Positions 11,660-22,722 of a stretch of DNA of 64,000 nt are shown here, piece after piece. The stretch is from Capillidium heterosporum (Eukaryota; Entomophthoromycota; Entomophthoromycetes; Entomophthorales; Capillidiaceae). Numbering within the stretch: position 1 is the first letter of the stretch; each line of letters begins with the position of its first letter. The DNA lies in the NCBI GenBank assembly GCA_016630905.1, contig WBMQ01000002.1, positions 248,001 through 312,000 on the forward strand. Reading direction: 5' to 3'. Made by a program: the position numbers and the translations under genes. The notes under the pieces were generated by a model. That model was given only the letters and a program-made list of their open reading frames with translations, ran no database searches and was not told where the DNA came from.

Positions 11660-13810
11660 TAAAAATTTCATATAAAGCCAACGTACTATCGGTATAATAA
11701 ACAAAATGCTAATTGCTGATTTACTTTGGATGAGCTATCAATATATTGAAATTCGATTTAGTTTGATAATTTTTTGAAATGGACTAGTCTCTAATTGACT
11801 CTACGTAGATTCAAGATCATCAATAGCTACATAGGATTTGGTATATGGTTCGAAGAGTCAATTTTTATACGATATACAGCATTTGGATTCTATTGCCAAC
11901 CATCAATTGCATAAGTGGAAATGATCTTTTCATTGCTAGTTAGCTTTACTATTCCAGTAAGCATACTTCAATCTCATTTTCCTAAATTAAAGGTATTTTC
12001 AAGCTAAAATTACATTTTTAACCATAGTCTTTTTGATATATTATAGGTAAGCAAGTTATACTCAGGTGTATGTATTCGAACTTTCGATTTACTTGAATAT
12101 ATTAAACTTCTAGAAGATGGATGGATGCTTGGATAAGTTTCCTAAGAATGGTATTGGAAACGTACCTTGAAAATGAACTGAAAGCCAAACATACCATGTC
12201 AAATTTAGATCCATCACCTGTATAAATAAATTGCCACATGGCTACCTGTTTAAAGTCTTTCTAAAATAAATATGACGTAGTAGGTCTGAGACTACTCTCC
12301 CATAAAAAGATATAAATTGATTCACAGGATCATCATTCAGCTTCATTCAGTAAAATCCGATATAGTTGGGATTTACAGTAGTTGGATATAGTTTTTGGAA
12401 GACCAGTCATTTTATATAAGCCATTTTAAAACACAACAATGGATTGAGTTGAATCCGTTGGCTTTTGTACGTTGAGACATCCTAAAATGTCTGATTTTCT
12501 TAGGCCTCACCCCCTACCTTTCGGTATATACTTTGCTAGCGTTTCAATTCAGGTAGGAACGAATCCTCTTAGATGGATGAAAACCCCTCCTTGATTGCTT
12601 CAAAATGTATTTGTGAGCAACTATTTATTCAAATTCTATTCCAAGTATCTAACTTGTTGATTATATGAAGAGAGTGTTGCTGTCATATCAGAAAAGTATA
12701 TTCAAAGCGTAGCATATTAAACCATTCATCACCTCCAATAGCAGTAGTAATTCTGTATAAAATAATAGGGTTAGGCTTGGTAAGATTGTGGTATCATATA
12801 AACAAAAAGTAGGTATAATATCTAAATTAGAAACAACACTCATCCAAGTTGAAATTATATATTTAATTTGAATGAAAGCGATATATACAACCGAATTCAT
12901 AGCTTGGAAAAGGAATTTTAAATAGGTGCTAACTTTGCATTAACAATAGTACGAATTTAGCCCTTTTCAATAGGATGCTTATTCCGATATTTTGTTCTGT
13001 TTTAGCAGTCAAATATATACTAAGTTTATCTTTCAACTAATACCACTAAAAATTCAAGATGTAGCGTTAGCAACTTTCATCGCTCAAGGTCTAGAACCGT
13101 AGAGTTAGTTGACTGTTATAAAGATACCATGCAATGATCCACCACATGCTTTTTTATAACAAAATGAGAAATCCGATTGTAAAGTTGAATAGAGCGGTAT
13201 TGGGTTCTAACCTAAATTTCCGCTTATGTGAAGCTTTTCAATTCGGCACCACACTCGAAAAGTTTGCAATGCCCAAGGTTAGGGGGAATGTGTCGAGTTC
13301 ATATACATCCTAATGATGGTCTCGTGTTGGCAGAATCCAATTTAATTTTCCTATTTATATTGAATAGTTAATAGTGTGGCACATTCCAAGCTCCAAGAAT
13401 TCCACTAGCTAAAAACAGTGACCTACCGCAAGTATTTCAAAACTTAACCAGTTGGAATCCTTATATGAACCATCCGGCCTAAAATCTATTAGTTTACCAC
13501 TCAATTTTATATAGTCGACTATGCTTTACTATAGTAGCAGGGGCTATATAAAAATTCGATAACAAAATTCGAGCTTTGCAAGCACAAAGGTATAAAAGCA
13601 AAAATAGGGTAGTCATTCATAAGATAAGCCGACTTGGATCAAATTTTTATAAAAGTCGAATGAACGGATGATCTAAAATAGAAAATAAACTATTTGAAAA
13701 AGGGGACTAGGCCTCGCTTATACCTCAAGTCACACTTTTAATAGATTGGTGATGCTAGTAATGTAAGGTAGAATGGCAACTTCATCAACCAGCATTAATC
13801 TATCCAAATT
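11660..13810. other. inter-receptor spacer
   Basis: Contains the end of duplicate unit 1 and the upstream half of unit 2. The only ORF over 60 codons (12688-12900, -) is AT-rich and unlike any family. No other genes are visible. Confidence 0.5.
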
Positions 13811-13852
13811 GCTATAAAACCGTCCCATATATCTTTCGACAGTTCAACTTTT
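13811..13852 (+). promoter_or_regulatory. TATA box and CAACTTTT element of receptor 2
   Basis: GCTATAAAA at 13811-13819 and CAACTTTT at 13845-13852, 24 nt before the start codon. The same order and similar spacing as for receptor 1, so the promoter was kept after duplication. Confidence 0.5.
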
Positions 13853-13876
13853 CATTTACTTTAACTTTTTGGCAGT

Positions 13877-15260
13877 ATGGAAGATGATTCGAAACCAGTT
13901 GCTTTGGCTGAGGATGGTATATCAAGAGAAGAGAGTTACAATCGAGAAATAATTTACAAAGTCGTTACCGTTACCTTCAACTCGTTGTCCATCATATTAG
14001 CTCTATCCGCCTTTGTAGCTGCACTGTTCATCCACGGCATCTCCAAGAATAAATCTTCCAATCGACGACGCCTTTCGTTCAGGCTAGTTATGGCCATTGC
14101 CTTTTCAGACGCTTGCTTCAGCGCTTCACAGATCCATGGCTTATTCTTGGAAGAGGGGTTCTTTTGTACCTTTTCAACTTGGTCCTTCCTCTTCTTCCTA
14201 CTGCTATCCCAGTTCTTCACCTCCTGTATAGCTTTGAATCTGTTTCTAGTACTAGTCCTCGAAAAGACATTGCCCAGCTATATCGAGTACTTTTACTTTG
14301 GTGGGTCCATTCTAGCTGCCTTCATTATCACTATATTGCCAGTTATATTTGGTATCGTAGGGTACGATGCCGAGGCGGTCTCCTGCTGGTTCATCGACCA
14401 GCAAAGCACTACCACCATAATATGGGAGATGTGCTCTCTGTACGGATGGGCTCTACTGTCCTGCCTCCTGTGCTTTTCGGCCGTATCCTTTATTGTTTAT
14501 AAATTGCGCACTAGGTTTGCCACCAACGTTCAAAGGAGATCACGAAGGAATAAGGATAAGCTACCAATCAATACCGCCAAGCTGCAAAAGCAGTTGATCA
14601 GTCGCACTGTGGGGCGTATCGCCCTGTACCCGTTGGTGCCATCCATCTCATTATTACTCAACCTATCCAATCTGATCTATATCTTAGCAACTGGTCAGAA
14701 CCCCTTCTACTTCCAAGTCGCAGGTACCATACTCTACTCCTCTCATGGCCTTGTGAACGGCCATACTGTTTTTATTTGACCCCACTGTCTCAGCCGCCAT
14801 CACTTCCCGAAAATACCAACTCATAGCGAGACACTTCCCTACAATAGCTAATAACAAGGAACCTATACCTAGCTCGGAAATCAACATCAACCACAATTCA
14901 GGGGATGATACTATCTCAGTACGCCCTCTATCATCAAGTTCATCTTACATAGCTAGCCCGTCTCGATATCCCATATTCAGCAGTATCTGGTTCACCTACA
15001 AGTTCATACTTACCAAAGCTCAACGACAATCTCTTTGCAACGACGAGCAAGCTATATGTCCTTTAGGCGACGAATACTTTATGGATCGCACAAATGACGC
15101 CGACATCGCTCTGCAAGCTAACAAGGATGAAACTACAACCCAGGAGGTTGTAAGATCGAACAGTAGTAGCTCGTTTGTCGCTTCCTTCAACTTTAGAAGG
15201 TTGAGCAACGATATAGCTATTCCTACTGAACACATGAAGAGGTTTATGAAGTCTTTGTAG
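13877..15260 (+). pseudogene. seven-transmembrane receptor, paralogue 2, with +1 frameshift
   Basis: Same architecture as its neighbour: KPVALAEDGISREE at the N-terminus, seven hydrophobic segments, the RTVGRIALYPLVPSIS block and the tail motif RRLSNDIAIPTEHMKRFM. The reading frame breaks in helix 7. At 14753-14758 the sequence is GTG-AAC-GG where the paralogues read Val-Thr-Ala, so one extra A (14756 or 14757) shifts the frame to a TGA at 14777-14779. Dropping one base gives an uninterrupted frame to the TAG at 15258-15260 and a length of 460 residues, against 458 and 459 for the paralogues. The downstream part is otherwise intact, so the lesion is either recent, an assembly error, or a decoded frameshift. 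Labelled pseudogene for lack of proof of function. AATAAA at 15352-15357. Confidence 0.7.
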
Positions 15261-16950
15261 TAGCATTGTTTGGGATAATAGGTTCGAGTTCAAAATCTAA
15301 TTAATTGAATCTATTCTTCTATACCTATCTTTGGGTATCTGGTCCCTTCCTAATAAAGCTTTGTAATTTGTAAGTATTTCAAATCTAATGTATAGGCTGG
15401 GTATGTAACTTATCGGCTATTAGTGCAGTGTACGGATGACAATGTTATTTTATTTTTGTAGAGCTACTAATATATTGAGCTTCGCTTTTAGCTCGGCAAA
15501 CTATAAAAGAAGACTAGTCTTTCCATTAGCTTGAATGTGTGGAGTTGAGGTCAGTAATCGTACATATGACCTATCCAAGAATTTGAAGAACCAGTATATA
15601 TATTACGATATTTGGATCATATTCCTAGCTTCAATAAATGGGAAAATGCTGTTTCCAACTGTATAGAGCTTTACTAGTTTTGGTGGATGGAATTCCATCG
15701 CTTTATTTCCTAAACTTTTAAAGTTAAAAATATAATTTTTGTTATAGTTGTTTCTACATACTGTAAGTGAATAGAAGTTTCACTTCATTATGGATAGTAA
15801 AACTTTCGCTCTCCTTGAACATGTAAGAGCTTTGAAGAAAATAGATGGATATTTGGATAAATTTCATTAGAAATGTATCTTGAAAATGAACCGAAAGCCA
15901 AAGTTATCATCACAAACATGGGCAGTTCGGGTTGAGCACATGTCCATCTATCTAAAACCTGTGCAACACCTTTCATAAAAAATGGGTGCGGCGTAGATGT
16001 GAGACTGCCCTTTCAAAAAAGCAGTATAACCTAGTTCACGAGACCATCATCCGTTCAATAAATCTGGTCCGATTTAGATCTATAGTACGATCAAAAAGTT
16101 GAAGATGGTCTAGATACTAGAATTCCTATAGGGAACTGGGCTTGATATTAGTTTTGGGAACAAATACATGTCACAAATATGTCAATCACAGTTTTATGGG
16201 ATTATCCCTTGATGTCTCGTACTTTATAGCACCAAATAAGGACATTAGCTATTTGAAATCGAATGATCAGGTTGGAATAGTTGAAGTGCCAATAATTTTG
16301 CCAAGTAGTATTGGTAAGGCTAGATGGCTATTAACTGAGCTCAAATGTCTTCTACTTCGGTAGCTTTAAAGCTTCCTACTTTATACCGGCTCCTACAAAG
16401 GAATTGAGGAACGGCCCTTTATGTTTGCATACATTGTTATATAGAGCTTTCTGGACTAAAGTTTATAGCATGGTTCCACATTGAAGGAGCCTGAATTCTA
16501 TCCCAAGAGGATGGATAGTTAAGTTGAAGTGACCACGTCACTGTCTCAGTACCTATACCAGCCTTTAGTATCGCTGGAATCTATAAGTTTTAATGTTTAA
16601 AGGAAAAGATTAGGAAATTCTACTTGACCATCATAGTGTGAGTTGAGCTAACAGATAATCTAACGACAAGGAGACAGAGGTTCAGATAAATGTAAGGGGT
16701 CACTAGGAGACCTAACCTGTGATAAGAGCTTTCTAGCTTATAACCTCGGTTGTCAGTAGTTAACCTTCGTTTTGAATTGTATTTGTAGTACAGTATGTAT
16801 CAAAGGTTAAAGATAAATTGTAAGGCTAAAAGCTATTCCAAGCTATCATTCGGTTAATTTGATACTTTGAATATCACAGGTAGACGCTATATAGGGCCCT
16901 AAAGTCGTTTACTATATTGTTCAACTTAAATTTCCAAGATACCATTCGAT
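15261..16950. other. spacer downstream of receptor 2
   Basis: Holds the 3' half of duplicate unit 2 up to about 16.15 kb, then unrelated AT-rich sequence. ORFs at 15788-15976 (-) and 16142-16363 (+) show no family features and the second crosses the repeat edge; I do not call them genes. Confidence 0.5.
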
Positions 16951-16957
16951 TATATAA
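16951..16957 (+). promoter_or_regulatory. TATA box of the small ORF/Nudix transcript
   Basis: TATATAA, 31 nt before the ATG of the 70-codon ORF at 16988. No comparable TATA box lies immediately before the Nudix ATG at 17208, so both ORFs may sit on one transcript. Confidence 0.4.
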
Positions 16958-16987
16958 CCCCATCCTCAATACTATCTATCTGTAAAG

Positions 16988-17200
16988 ATGGAGGAATTCG
17001 GTACTGAACTTGATTGGAAACCCCCAAAGTTTTCTTATCTTCCTAAATTGTGGGATAGCAGCTTTGCCAACGACCAACCAATTAAAATGGACACAAGTGA
17101 CCTAAGCAATATTAGCACTAAAACTCTAAACCGATTATTTTACGAACGGACATCTACACCAGACCAGAGCATTAAAGAGCTTTACAAACATAAAAGGTAA
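16988..17200 (+). CDS. small 70-residue protein of unknown function upstream of Nudix ORF
   Basis: An ATG-initiated ORF of 70 codons with mixed, protein-like composition (WKPPKFSYLPKLWDSSF near the start, YKHKR at the end), preceded by a good TATA box. I do not recognise the family. Its stop is only 7 nt before the ATG of the Nudix ORF. Three readings are possible: a separate small protein on a bicistronic transcript; a regulatory upstream ORF; or an N-terminal exon of the Nudix gene. For the last, a donor at 17197 (GTAACG) and an acceptor ending at 17338 (CAATAG) would join the two frames with a 142-nt intron, longer than others here. Confidence 0.4.
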   Translation: MEEFGTELDWKPPKFSYLPKLWDSSFANDQPIKMDTSDLSNISTKTLNRLFYERTSTPDQSIKELYKHKR

Positions 17201-17207
17201 CGAGGGC

Positions 17208-18069
17208 ATGCGGGTAAGTTCCAATCTACGAGCGTTGTTGAAGCCAGCTTTTAACTACAACTATCAACTTTCACGTATAGCTGCCCCCAAAATACCAATC
17301 AACTTATACCACAAATTAGCCGTCAACTCCGACAATAGTTTACCCCAAATGGCCACCAATCCGCAACCTAAAGATCTATTTTCAGACCAACAACTGCAGA
17401 CTTTACAAAAGAACCTTCAGATCCATTTATCTACAATCCCAAACTTCCGATACAAGTACGACCCCACCCAAAAGATCCATGAAGCTGCCGTCTTGGTCCT
17501 ACTCTGCCTCAGTAATGGGGAGCCTAGTATCCTATTTACCCAACGCTCCAAAGAGCTGTCCAGCCACCCCTCTGAAGTTTCCTTTCCAGGTGGCAAACGC
17601 GACCGTCTGGATGGCACCTTGGTAGATACAGCCTTACGTGAGACAGAAGAGGAAATAGGTATCGATAGACTAGATATCAAAATCTTGGGGAGTCTACTAC
17701 CTATGCCCAACAAGTACTTCAATATTAAGGTTTATCCCATCATTGGATTGCTGAACTTCAACTTGGTCGACAAGGACAACGGATTCTATACGGAGGGTGC
17801 TGGGAGAAGCAATGGTAAAGTTATGGATATTAGTCGATTGACTTTGAACAAAAGTGAAGTGGAAAGCGTATTTACCTTGCCTATATCAAGGCTGTTGAGT
17901 GAGGAGAATATTGTACAATGGGATACTTTACGTATTACCCCTATCAAGATTCCCTAGGTATCAAAGTCCAAGTAATGTAGAAGCTGATGTCTTTGGGTTG
18001 ACGGCGGCTATTTTGTACTTCTTCCTCAAGGTTTGGTTCCCCAACCATAACCCTGGATCGAAACTCTAA
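17208..18069 (+). CDS. CoA-diphosphatase-type Nudix hydrolase (Pcd1/NUDT8-like), frame broken near 3' end
   Basis: An N-terminal basic, Ser/Asn-rich stretch could target mitochondria or be replaced by starting at the later ATG (MATNPQPKD). The core holds the CoA-Nudix signature LFTQRSKELSSHPSEVSFPGG and the Nudix box GGKRDRLDGTLVDTALRETE followed by EEIG, with the REx2EE metal ligands present. Proteins of this group split CoA and oxidised CoA derivatives into phosphopantetheine and ADP. The zero-frame ORF stops at TAG 17955-17957, before the conserved C-terminal element. That element (VFGLTAAILYFFLKV) lies just downstream, one base out of frame, ending at TAA 18067-18069. A +1 shift at CCC-TAG-G would give IKIPRYQSPSNV and restore it; a 55- or 64-nt intron with the poor donor GTTGAG is the alternative. 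Convergent with the LRR gene. Confidence 0.75.
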
Positions 18070-18161
18070 GTATAGTTTTTTGATTAAATAGCATATTTTT
18101 GAATTTTTTATTTTGTTATTGGGATGTATATCTGTTTTAAATGGAGATCTATAGAGCATAT

Positions 18162-19611
18162 TTATTTGTAAACCACCTTCAAATTCTTACGAATTTCCTG
18201 TACCTTGGTAGCTATTCCATCCCAAGCTAAGCTATCTGCATCCTTATCCCTACTTTCATCGACGGTCATATTGGCAAACTCCAAGAACTTGAGGTTGGCA
18301 AAGTATTGGAACTTGGCATCCGTCTTCAACTCTAACAAGGTAAGGAAGTGTTTGAAATTTTCTGGTTCTATGAAGTTGCAGTTGAGGTCCAAACTTTGCA
18401 GCCCGGTTAAAATAGCAGTATCACCGGTATCTATCTGCAACTGAGTTTGTAAGGTAATGCGGTTGCCGATAAACACCAATTTCTCAAGCTGGATGAGTAG
18501 TTGGTTGGCAATTACGTATTGAAGACTGGCATCAGTGAGGTAGTTCTTACCTAGATCTAAAGTCTGCAAGTTGGGGGTAAGTTCACCCAACAGCTTGTAT
18601 AGCGAGCAGAAGGTGGTGTCAGTTAGGTTGGCCCGCCGTAAAGTGAGTTGGGTTAACTTGTTATTCAAGAAGGAGGTTTCAATGCTGGGATTTAGGGTAA
18701 TACTATTACCTAAGGGCACTCCATTTATAATGAGTTGCTCTAAATGGAGATGTATTAGATTTAAGTATACTATATAAGGTACCTAAAGAAGAATCGATAA
18801 ACCTCGTTCCATCGTCGCTCAAGAACAGGTTGAAGAAACTGGTAAAGACATCGACTTGAGGTTCTACGTACTCGATCAACTTATCTTCAGATGTGTCGGT
18901 AGTTGAGATATGTAAAGTTTTTAAGTTGTTGTTACCACGGATACTGTTTAACATATCGACTAAGTCTAACTCTATAAGTTGAACATCATAGATGAAAAGC
19001 TTGGCGACATTGAATTTGGCATCCAAAAAGTTTTGAAAGAAGAGCTTGAAGTCGTTGATGCCGTTACTGCTCAAATCTAAATTAATACTAGTTCCTTTAG
19101 CGTTGTTTACAATGGAAGTACCAATCGCATTCAAAGTTAAAGTATCCAGCTGGGAATCCTGTAAGTTGACTTCGACGATACCGCTGTTGTTTAAAAATAA
19201 GTCAATTAACATTGGCCTAACACCTTCTAACTCCAAAAGTTGGTTGTTTGATAAATCTACCTGTAGCCCATTACCTTTGAACTCTGATAAACCTTTAAAG
19301 TATTGACTATAACATTGCAATTTATCTTCAACTTTAAATTTGGGTAAAGAGATAAATTGTAAAGTTTGGTTAGAAGCCAATGCTAAACCTAAGCTTTCTA
19401 TGGAAGGTAAGTCTAAGCTATGTCCGGAAATGGTAAGTTTCTGTAAGGTGGTGTTAGCAGTTAGAGCTGTGAATAGGCTTTGGAATTGACTTGAAGATAC
19501 GTATCGTAAAGATAAAATTGTTAAAGTAGTCAGAGTTGGATCGTTGTTCTTCAATTTTGCTATCCATCCGTTGACTACTTCATCCTCCTTCTTTGGTTGA
19601 CCCCAAACCAT
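18162..19611 (-). CDS. leucine-rich repeat (RNI-like) protein
   Basis: Two exons on the minus strand, with an intron at 18782-18740 (43 nt) that joins the frames (RFIDSSL to EQLIINGVP). The first in-frame ATG is at 19611; codons further upstream have no ATG before a stop. The product carries about ten degenerate leucine-rich repeats of the ribonuclease-inhibitor type (examples LTTLTILSLRYVSS, LQKLTISGHSLDLP, LQTLDLGKNYLTDASL, LQSLDLNCNF), with no signal peptide or membrane segment. RNI-like LRRs act as protein-binding scaffolds (RanGAP, CARMIL, F-box proteins), but nothing here fixes a partner. Divergent from the mL67-like gene, with 184 nt between start codons. Confidence 0.75.
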
Positions 19612-19795
19612 CTTTATGTTTCTTACTATTTTTGAAAAGCTTTCTTGATTTACATCTTCAGTTCTTTGCTGTTCCAAACTTGAGTATCATAAAAAGTTGG
19701 AAACTGGCCAATAGAAATCCTCTGAGAAGAAAACTTGAACTTGGTAGAAAAAAATTCAAGCTGTAGCAACTTTTCAACAGCAACTTATAATTGAA
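19612..19795. promoter_or_regulatory. compact divergent promoter (LRR protein / mL67)
   Basis: Only 184 nt separate the start codons of two divergent genes. CAACTTTT at 19767-19774 lies 22 nt before the mL67 ATG. Confidence 0.45.
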
Positions 19796-20506
19796 ATGTC
19801 CAAGGTACCCCTCCCATCGAACCTAGCTCTAGAGAAGGTAGTCTACCTGTTCCGTAACGTAAGTACCGGTCAAGTGGTACCTTCCAGAAACAAAGTTTTA
19901 AAGGTAACTATTTTTATTGCATATTTCCATTGGCCAAAAAATAATATTTTCCTATTTTATAAATTGTAGCTAGATGTAGTTTGGAAGCATCTCAAAAAGC
20001 CACCCCCGAAGCTCCGTAAAGATCACTGGAAACCCATAATGGTAGTTGAAGGTTTCGAGCACGAGAAGACTGCCGACATAGTCTGGCATTCGCTTATGAC
20101 CTACCCCAACCCCATCCGCAACGCCGACTGGTTGAAATTACGTACCAAGCTTCGCGAAACTCAGGAGATGGAGGAGCAAGCTGAACACAAGATTAGTGCG
20201 CTATGTAGAGTTTTGGAAGAATTACCCAAGTTTGTAAACAACAAGAAGGTTTTCCCCGAGCCTATTGAGGCCAAGGAGTTGAAGTTAAATGTTTTGTTTG
20301 AGACCGAATACTTCAAGAAGATCGTTGGTAAGCAAGATTTGACTTGGCCCAAGTATTTGACGTTCGGTAAGTTGGACTTGATTAGGGGTAGGAACATCGC
20401 CAATCAAGGATACAACACCACGCACTCGGGTAGGGATAAGCTGATTAAATTGCATGAGATGCACAAGCAGCGTATCGAAGGTAAAGTTTCGGAAAAGGTG
20501 GAATAG
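19796..20506 (+). CDS. mitochondrial large ribosomal subunit protein mL67 (Mhr1-like)
   Basis: Exons 19796-19903 and 19970-20506, with a 66-nt intron after codon 36; 214 residues. The N-terminal block reads VVYLFRNVSTGQVVPS, followed by LRKDHWKPIMVVEGF, which matches the start of the fungal mL67/Mhr1 family (VYIFRN...GQV, then RxDxWxxMxVV). That family is a mitoribosomal large-subunit protein in yeast that also has a role in mitochondrial DNA recombination. The middle is helical and charged, and the C-terminus is basic. There is no obvious cleaved presequence, as in yeast Mhr1. Assignment is by recalled motif similarity. Confidence 0.7.
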
Positions 20507-21231
20507 AATAAATGAGTTGGATTAGATCTTATTCAAGTATTTTCTTTTTGATTATTGATTGAATCTATAGGAATTAAAAGTTATATTTAAGTATATTTTT
20601 GACTTGAGCACCCTTTTTGCTAAGTTTACCAGTTTCTAGGCTAAAATATTATAGAATATCCAGCTTTTTAAGCTTTAAGGATTGTGCTCTATTACAACAA
20701 TATATTCCATTACCTACTACTGGGACCCAATTCAAGGCTAGACACAATGAACCCTACCCATCTATTCATAAATAAAAGGCCTGGTAAATCTTACCGTAAC
20801 TTCAGCTCTATCTTATATTCCATATAAAAATAGATAATTGAATTGGAGGAAGTATTGGAACACTTGCTTGCCATTTATTTTTCTAAAGTCTAATGGATAG
20901 ACTCGATTATCTTACATAACATTGCTAAATTCCAACTAGCCTGTCCTACCTTGTAAATAGACTTTAGATTGTAATTATTTATTGGCGCTTTAGGAGATAT
21001 TGAGCCTATTTACAAGTGATGTATCTTATAGTTTAAAATATGTTTCCTTCATTAGACCTTATGTATTAAAACTTTAAAATTAGTTGAAGTTCATCTACAG
21101 GACAGATATTCAAATTTTCAAATGACATCGTGTCAAACTAAGCTTAAGTTACAAGAGTTTAATGGGGAATTAGGTGAAACTTGGGGACAGGAGAGGTCTT
21201 AAAACTTTAAAATCGAAACCAAAGCAAGCAA
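20507..21231. other. spacer between convergent mL67 and PFK-2/FBPase-2 genes
   Basis: AT-rich; no ORF worth calling. It contains only the 3' ends of the two flanking convergent genes as far as I can see. Confidence 0.55.
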
Positions 21232-22722
21232 TCATTTCGATGCGGGAGGGGAAATATCCTTGCCAGTAGGCTTAGGACGGAAGGTATCAACGGCTACAAT
21301 ATCGACTCGGAACCGTTCCTCCTTAGCGCCGTAGGGCATAGGAGTCAGCTTAATAATCGTATGTAACGGAATATTCAAATAAGGTAACTGGTCCTTAGGC
21401 AGATCCATAAAGTAACTGTAGATGCATCGCAAAATGGCCTGATGTCCGATGATCATGATATTTTCCTGACGCTCTAACTCCATGATGACGGGTTCCAAGC
21501 GTAATACAACGTCGCGATAGGATTCGCCACCGCGGTACCGGTAGTTGAATTTGTCATCGTCGCGGTTAGCGTAGTCTTCGGGGTACTTTTCGGCAATTTC
21601 CTCATAAGTTAAACCGTCACATACACCGGCATCTAATTCATCTAAGGCCTTCCACTGTAATTTGGGGTAAGGAAGTTTGGAGGCGGTGGCGATGGTACGC
21701 TTCATAGTGGAGGTCCAGACTCGCAACTTGTCGGTATTGAGATGCTTACCGATGAGGTTAGGTAGCTCTTGGGCATACTTCTGACCTTGAAGGGATAGCT
21801 CGCTGTCACCACCGATCTTACCTTCCGTATTGTAGACACTTTCGCCGTGCTATTTTTGAAAAAATAATTTAGCTTACTTTACAGTTTAAAAGAACTTACG
21901 CGACTCATAAAGATAGCTCGAGGTGCAATATGTAAGTTCATCAAGTAGTAAACAACCCTAGATTCCAAGTAGCCTCGAATCTTGTTGACAACGAACTTGG
22001 ATCCTACATTGATAAGTTTGATGAAGGTCAAGTCCATATCCTCGATAGGTTCGTAGGCTGAAGCGTAGTGAGCGATCCTATTTTTGAAGTCCTGAATGGC
22101 TTGGGTCTGCTCGCTAGCTGCATAGTCGGGGGAACTCGTTTTGACGGCCATGATGTTTTGAAGGACTAAGCTCTCGTCGTCGCATATCGATTCGATGAAC
22201 ATGACTTGGACATCTTCCTTGCTACATAGGTCCAAGATGAACTGACGTCGACCTTTGGTAGAGTTGGTGGCGTCGTACAGAGCTACTTCACCACCCATAT
22301 TGAACCAGGAGAACATATCTTCTAAAGCTTCACGAGCTGACTGTTCGCGCTGCTTCTTACCTTCTTCATTGTTGGGATCAAAGAAGGAGTGATGCTGGCT
22401 GGCTCCCCAGTCCCGACGCCTGTAGTTGCCTACGTTGAATACTTTGGTGTTGATACCTAACCAACGGAGGTACCTTGAGACTATGGGGATAGATGAACTT
22501 GTGTTTAGTAGGTTTAAATTTACCTTTCTGGGATATAAATGTCTTGCCTCTAGCTGGAAGCCCTACTAGCTGTTTAAAGAAATTTAGCTATAATATAAAA
22601 TAAATTGATTACCACACAAGCTAATTTCAAATTGCCTAATAGAATATAGTATAAAATAACAACGCTCGTTTAATATAACACACCTACATAAAACTATTAC
22701 CTCCTACGTTTACAGTCTTCAT
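21232..22722 (-). CDS. bifunctional 6-phosphofructo-2-kinase/fructose-2,6-bisphosphatase
   Basis: Five exons on the minus strand. The start is ATG at 22722; introns are 22700-22636, 22612-22570, about 22533-22490, and one near 21895-21850. After a very short N-terminus (MKTVNVGG) comes LVGLPARGKTFISQK, the kinase P-loop, then NVGNYRRR and VALYDATNST, all typical of the PFKFB kinase domain. The phosphatase half begins FMSRHGES across the last intron and contains TSTMKRTI, LDELDAGVCDG, YRGGESYRD and IGHQAILRC, so both catalytic histidines, the Arg residues and the Glu acid are present. The enzyme makes and removes fructose 2,6-bisphosphate, the allosteric switch between glycolysis and gluconeogenesis. 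It lacks the long regulatory N-terminus of many fungal forms. Confidence 0.93.

Larger units (their letters stand above)
8905..12420. repeat. tandem duplicate unit 1 (receptor-bearing, ~3.7 kb periodicity)
   Basis: Non-coding stretches around the first receptor gene have diverged counterparts about 3.6-3.75 kb downstream. Examples: near 8910 (ttcaattagagcagg) against 12537 (ttcaattcaggtagg); 9640 (cttatattgaatg) against 13355 (tttatattgaata); 12165 (ccttgaaaatgaactgaaag) against 15881 (cttgaaaatgaaccgaaag). The match covers both flanks as well as the gene, so the whole unit was duplicated. The edges given are approximate because divergence is high. Confidence 0.7.
12530..16160. repeat. tandem duplicate unit 2 (receptor-bearing)
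   Basis: Diverged copy of unit 1, in the same orientation and directly adjacent. The receptor start codons are 3731 bp apart. Homology continues past the gene to about 16.15 kb, where both units carry a related stretch (unit 1 near 12390, gttttTGGAAGACC; unit 2 near 16150, gttttGGGAACAAA). Boundaries are approximate. Confidence 0.7.

Noticed and set aside
17894-17957. 64-nt intron (GTTGAG...CCTAG) in the Nudix gene
   Set aside because: Joins the frames, but the donor is poor and the resulting protein would be shorter than the family between the RLL and GLTA elements; kept only as an alternative.
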